A stretch of DNA of 7,721 nucleotides. Source: Planctomycetaceae bacterium (GTDB taxonomy: Bacteria > Planctomycetota > Planctomycetia > Pirellulales > UBA1268). This document shows, piece by piece, positions 6,282 to 7,721 of this stretch. Within the stretch, counting starts at the first letter, position 1. Each line of letters opens with the position of its first letter. Location: contig SIAG01000191.1 in the NCBI GenBank assembly GCA_009691925.1, positions 1 to 7,721 of the forward strand. The letters are read 5' to 3'. The translations under genes and the position numbers were made by a program. The notes below the pieces were generated by a model. That model was given only the letters and a program-made list of their open reading frames with translations, was not told the DNA's origin and did not search any database.

Positions 6282-6299
6282 GGCCGCCGTCGAGCGGCC
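6282..6299 (-). other. Small GC hairpin between the beta-propeller and EF-hand genes
   Basis: GGCCGC (6282-6287) and GCGGCC (6294-6299) form a perfect 6-bp stem around a 6-base loop, 5 bp after the beta-propeller stop at 6305. There is no T-run, so complete termination is unlikely. It might stabilise or partly attenuate a shared transcript; a chance palindrome in GC-rich DNA is also possible. Confidence 0.3.
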
Positions 6300-6304
6300 A
6301 CCGA

Positions 6305-7600
6305 TCATTCCGTCGATCCGATTGCATACAAGAACTTCCCCGACCGCAGATAGATCCGGCCGTCGACGAGGGCCGGCGTGCCGCTGGCATCGCTGTCGTC
6401 CCCCTCGAAGACATTCTGCGCCAGCACCTCGTAGCGCGGCGCGGCCGGGAGGACGATCGTGCCATCGTAACGGCTAACGACATACACCTTCCCGTCGGCG
6501 ACCACCGGCGAGGCATAGACCGGCCTCCCCCCCGAGGTGATCTCGCGGACGCGTTCCTTGTAGATTTCCGCGCCGGTCTTCGCGTCGGAGCAGAAGGCCA
6601 GCCCCTTGTCGTCGATCCAGAAAAGGTGCCCGTCGTGGAGCACTGGCGTGGCCACGTAGGAGCTCGTGCGGCTCGTCCAGAGGACATGCGTCTTCGAAAC
6701 ATCCCCCCGGCCGCCGGCCCGAACGGCAAGCGATCCGGAAGAACGATAGCCACCGAAGACGTAGACCGTCTCGCCATCCACGATCACGCTCGGGCTGACA
6801 TTCCCGGTCAGCCCCATCTCGGTGTGCCAGCGGAGTTTTCCTGTGGCGGGATCCAGGCCCCACACCTCTCCGGGGACAGCGACGACGATCTCCTCGGAGC
6901 CGTCGGGGAGCGCGACAACGCCCGGAGTGCCGTAGGCGAGCTCGAGGGCCGCGGCCTCGGCCTTCCAGACTTCCTTCCCGGTCCGCTTGTCGAGCGCCCG
7001 GATCGATTGGCTCTCTTCTGACGCATTGCAGATCAGATGCTCTCCATGGAGGATCAGGCTGGCCCCCGAGCCCCAGCGGCGGTTGCTCGACTCGCTGCCG
7101 ACGCCCGTCCGCCAGATCTCTTGTCCCTCCATGTCGAAGGCGACAATCCCTGCCTTGCCGAGAAACGCCCACACCATCTCCCCATCGGTGACAGGCGTGT
7201 TGCTTGCGTAGCCATGCTCGGTGAGGTAGCCCGCGTAGGGATCATCGGGGCCGGGCGCGGCGATGTCGCGCTGCCAGGCCACCGTCCCGTCCTTGCGATC
7301 GATCTTCACCAGGTGCCTGGTCGGCCCCTTTCCCCCGCCCCCTTCCGACCAACAGGTAACAAACACCGCATCGCCATGAACGATCGGGCTCGACGATCCT
7401 CCCCCCGGCAGCGCCGTCTTCCAGAGGAGGTTTTTGGAGTTGCCCCACTCGACGGGCGCCGAAGTGCCGGCTGCCCGGCCCCCTGGCCCGCGGAACTGCG
7501 GCCAATCCTCGGCGGTCGCTGCGGCCGCGACAATCAACAGACAAGCGGCCGTGAGGCCCGCGGCGATCTGATCACGGATCTTCATCTCCCGGATGTTCAT
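6305..7600 (-). CDS. Secreted PQQ-like beta-propeller protein
   Basis: A 431-residue protein built of PQQ-like (BamB-type) beta-propeller repeats; its function is unknown. A Sec signal peptide (1-30, MNIREMKIRDQ then a long Ala/Leu core ending ATA) is followed by EDWPQFRGP (31-39), the start typical of the large planctomycete quinoprotein-like family. Seven or eight blades can be followed through repeated 'xxPVxxDGxVYxxxxxGxxxAxDxxTGxxxW' stretches, for example IDRKDGTVAW, LDKRTGKEVW, LDPATGKLRW, SPSVIVDGETVYVFGG, ATPVLHDGHLFWID, ASPVVADGKVYVVS and GTPALVDGRIYLRS near the C-terminus. I see no heme-binding CxxCH and no clear PQQ dehydrogenase catalytic set, so an enzyme role is doubtful; scaffolding or ligand binding is as likely. 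Start choice: AAGAAGG (7608-7614) suits the ATG at 7600 or the adjacent one at 7603. An in-frame ATG at 7636 overlaps the upstream stop as ATGA and would add 12 residues before the signal peptide. Followed 64 bp later by the EF-hand gene. Confidence 0.85.
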   Translation of the reverse strand: MNIREMKIRDQIAAGLTAACLLIVAAAATAEDWPQFRGPGGRAAGTSAPVEWGNSKNLLWKTALPGGGSSSPIVHGDAVFVTCWSEGGGGKGPTRHLVKIDRKDGTVAWQRDIAAPGPDDPYAGYLTEHGYASNTPVTDGEMVWAFLGKAGIVAFDMEGQEIWRTGVGSESSNRRWGSGASLILHGEHLICNASEESQSIRALDKRTGKEVWKAEAAALELAYGTPGVVALPDGSEEIVVAVPGEVWGLDPATGKLRWHTEMGLTGNVSPSVIVDGETVYVFGGYRSSGSLAVRAGGRGDVSKTHVLWTSRTSSYVATPVLHDGHLFWIDDKGLAFCSDAKTGAEIYKERVREITSGGRPVYASPVVADGKVYVVSRYDGTIVLPAAPRYEVLAQNVFEGDDSDASGTPALVDGRIYLRSGKFLYAIGSTE

Positions 7601-7632
7601 CATGGCACCTTCTTGAATGGCCCGCGGAGCCG

Positions 7633-7721
7633 TCATTCCACCACCCGGAGAACGTCGTTGCGTTTGTAGACCCGGTTGCGGCCGCCGCGGGCCGCCCCCT
7701 CGAACTCGAGATGGCAGTCGA
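7633..7721 (-). CDS. C-terminal fragment of an unidentified protein (5' end outside the window)
   Basis: The - strand frame from the right edge encodes 28 residues ending KRNDVLRVVE and then TGA at 7633-7635. I take it as a real gene end because nearly all its third codon positions are G or C, as in the neighbouring genes, because the peptide has a normal mix of charged and hydrophobic residues, and because its stop overlaps an in-frame ATG of the next gene as ATGA. I do not recognise the family from so short a piece. It is probably the gene upstream of the beta-propeller gene in one transcript. Confidence 0.6.
   Translation of the reverse strand, partial: DCHLEFEGAARGGRNRVYKRNDVLRVVE

Noticed and set aside
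6241..6777. In-frame upstream extension of the EF-hand gene by 179 codons
   Set aside because: It runs through the beta-propeller gene in another frame and is Arg/Ser-rich. A clean signal peptide begins at the ATG at 6240.
1..7721. A defence, phage or mobile system
   Set aside because: No transposase, integrase, nuclease, toxin-antitoxin, reverse transcriptase or terminal inverted repeats are visible; every long gene has another clear assignment.

Overview
The window is GC-rich bacterial DNA that is almost fully coding. Its content points to a planctomycete, probably of the Pirellula type, although no rRNA or other marker gene is present to prove it. The clues are a secreted type I sulfatase, a secreted PQQ-like beta-propeller protein whose mature part begins EDWPQFRGP, a secreted EF-hand protein rich in Gly and Pro, a Tat-exported amidohydrolase, and few clear Shine-Dalgarno sites.

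Layout. Positions 1-1558 on the + strand hold a polyamine operon: the 3' end of a homospermidine synthase gene, then a complete ornithine decarboxylase gene 11 bp later. Together they would turn ornithine into putrescine and then sym-homospermidine. A 49-bp convergent gap follows. The rest of the window is on the - strand. Read in its own direction from the right edge it holds: the last 28 codons of an unidentified gene; a PQQ-like beta-propeller protein (6305-7600); an EF-hand protein with collagen-like repeats (5239-6240); a perfect 12-bp GC hairpin (5195-5223); a type I sulfatase (3776-5119); an RsmC-like two-domain methyltransferase (2587-3744); and a Tat-signal amidohydrolase of the fuconolactonase-like COG3618 type (1608-2606).

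How the genes may work together. The sulfatase, methyltransferase and amidohydrolase sit 31 bp apart and then overlap by 20 bp, so they probably share a transcript. The sulfatase and amidohydrolase would suit processing of sulfated sugars outside the cytoplasm, while the methyltransferase looks like a cytoplasmic RNA-modifying enzyme. The beta-propeller and EF-hand proteins form a second pair, separated from the sulfatase group by the hairpin; both appear exported and neither has a function that the sequence reveals.

The most unusual sequence is inside the EF-hand gene: three families of in-frame tandem DNA repeats encode a collagen-like Gly-X-Y tract, a PPEGG array and a GPGGG array between and after the calcium-binding loops. 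I see no RNA genes, CRISPR arrays, insertion sequences, phage genes or defence system. Apart from the repeats, this reads as an ordinary planctomycete chromosomal region.
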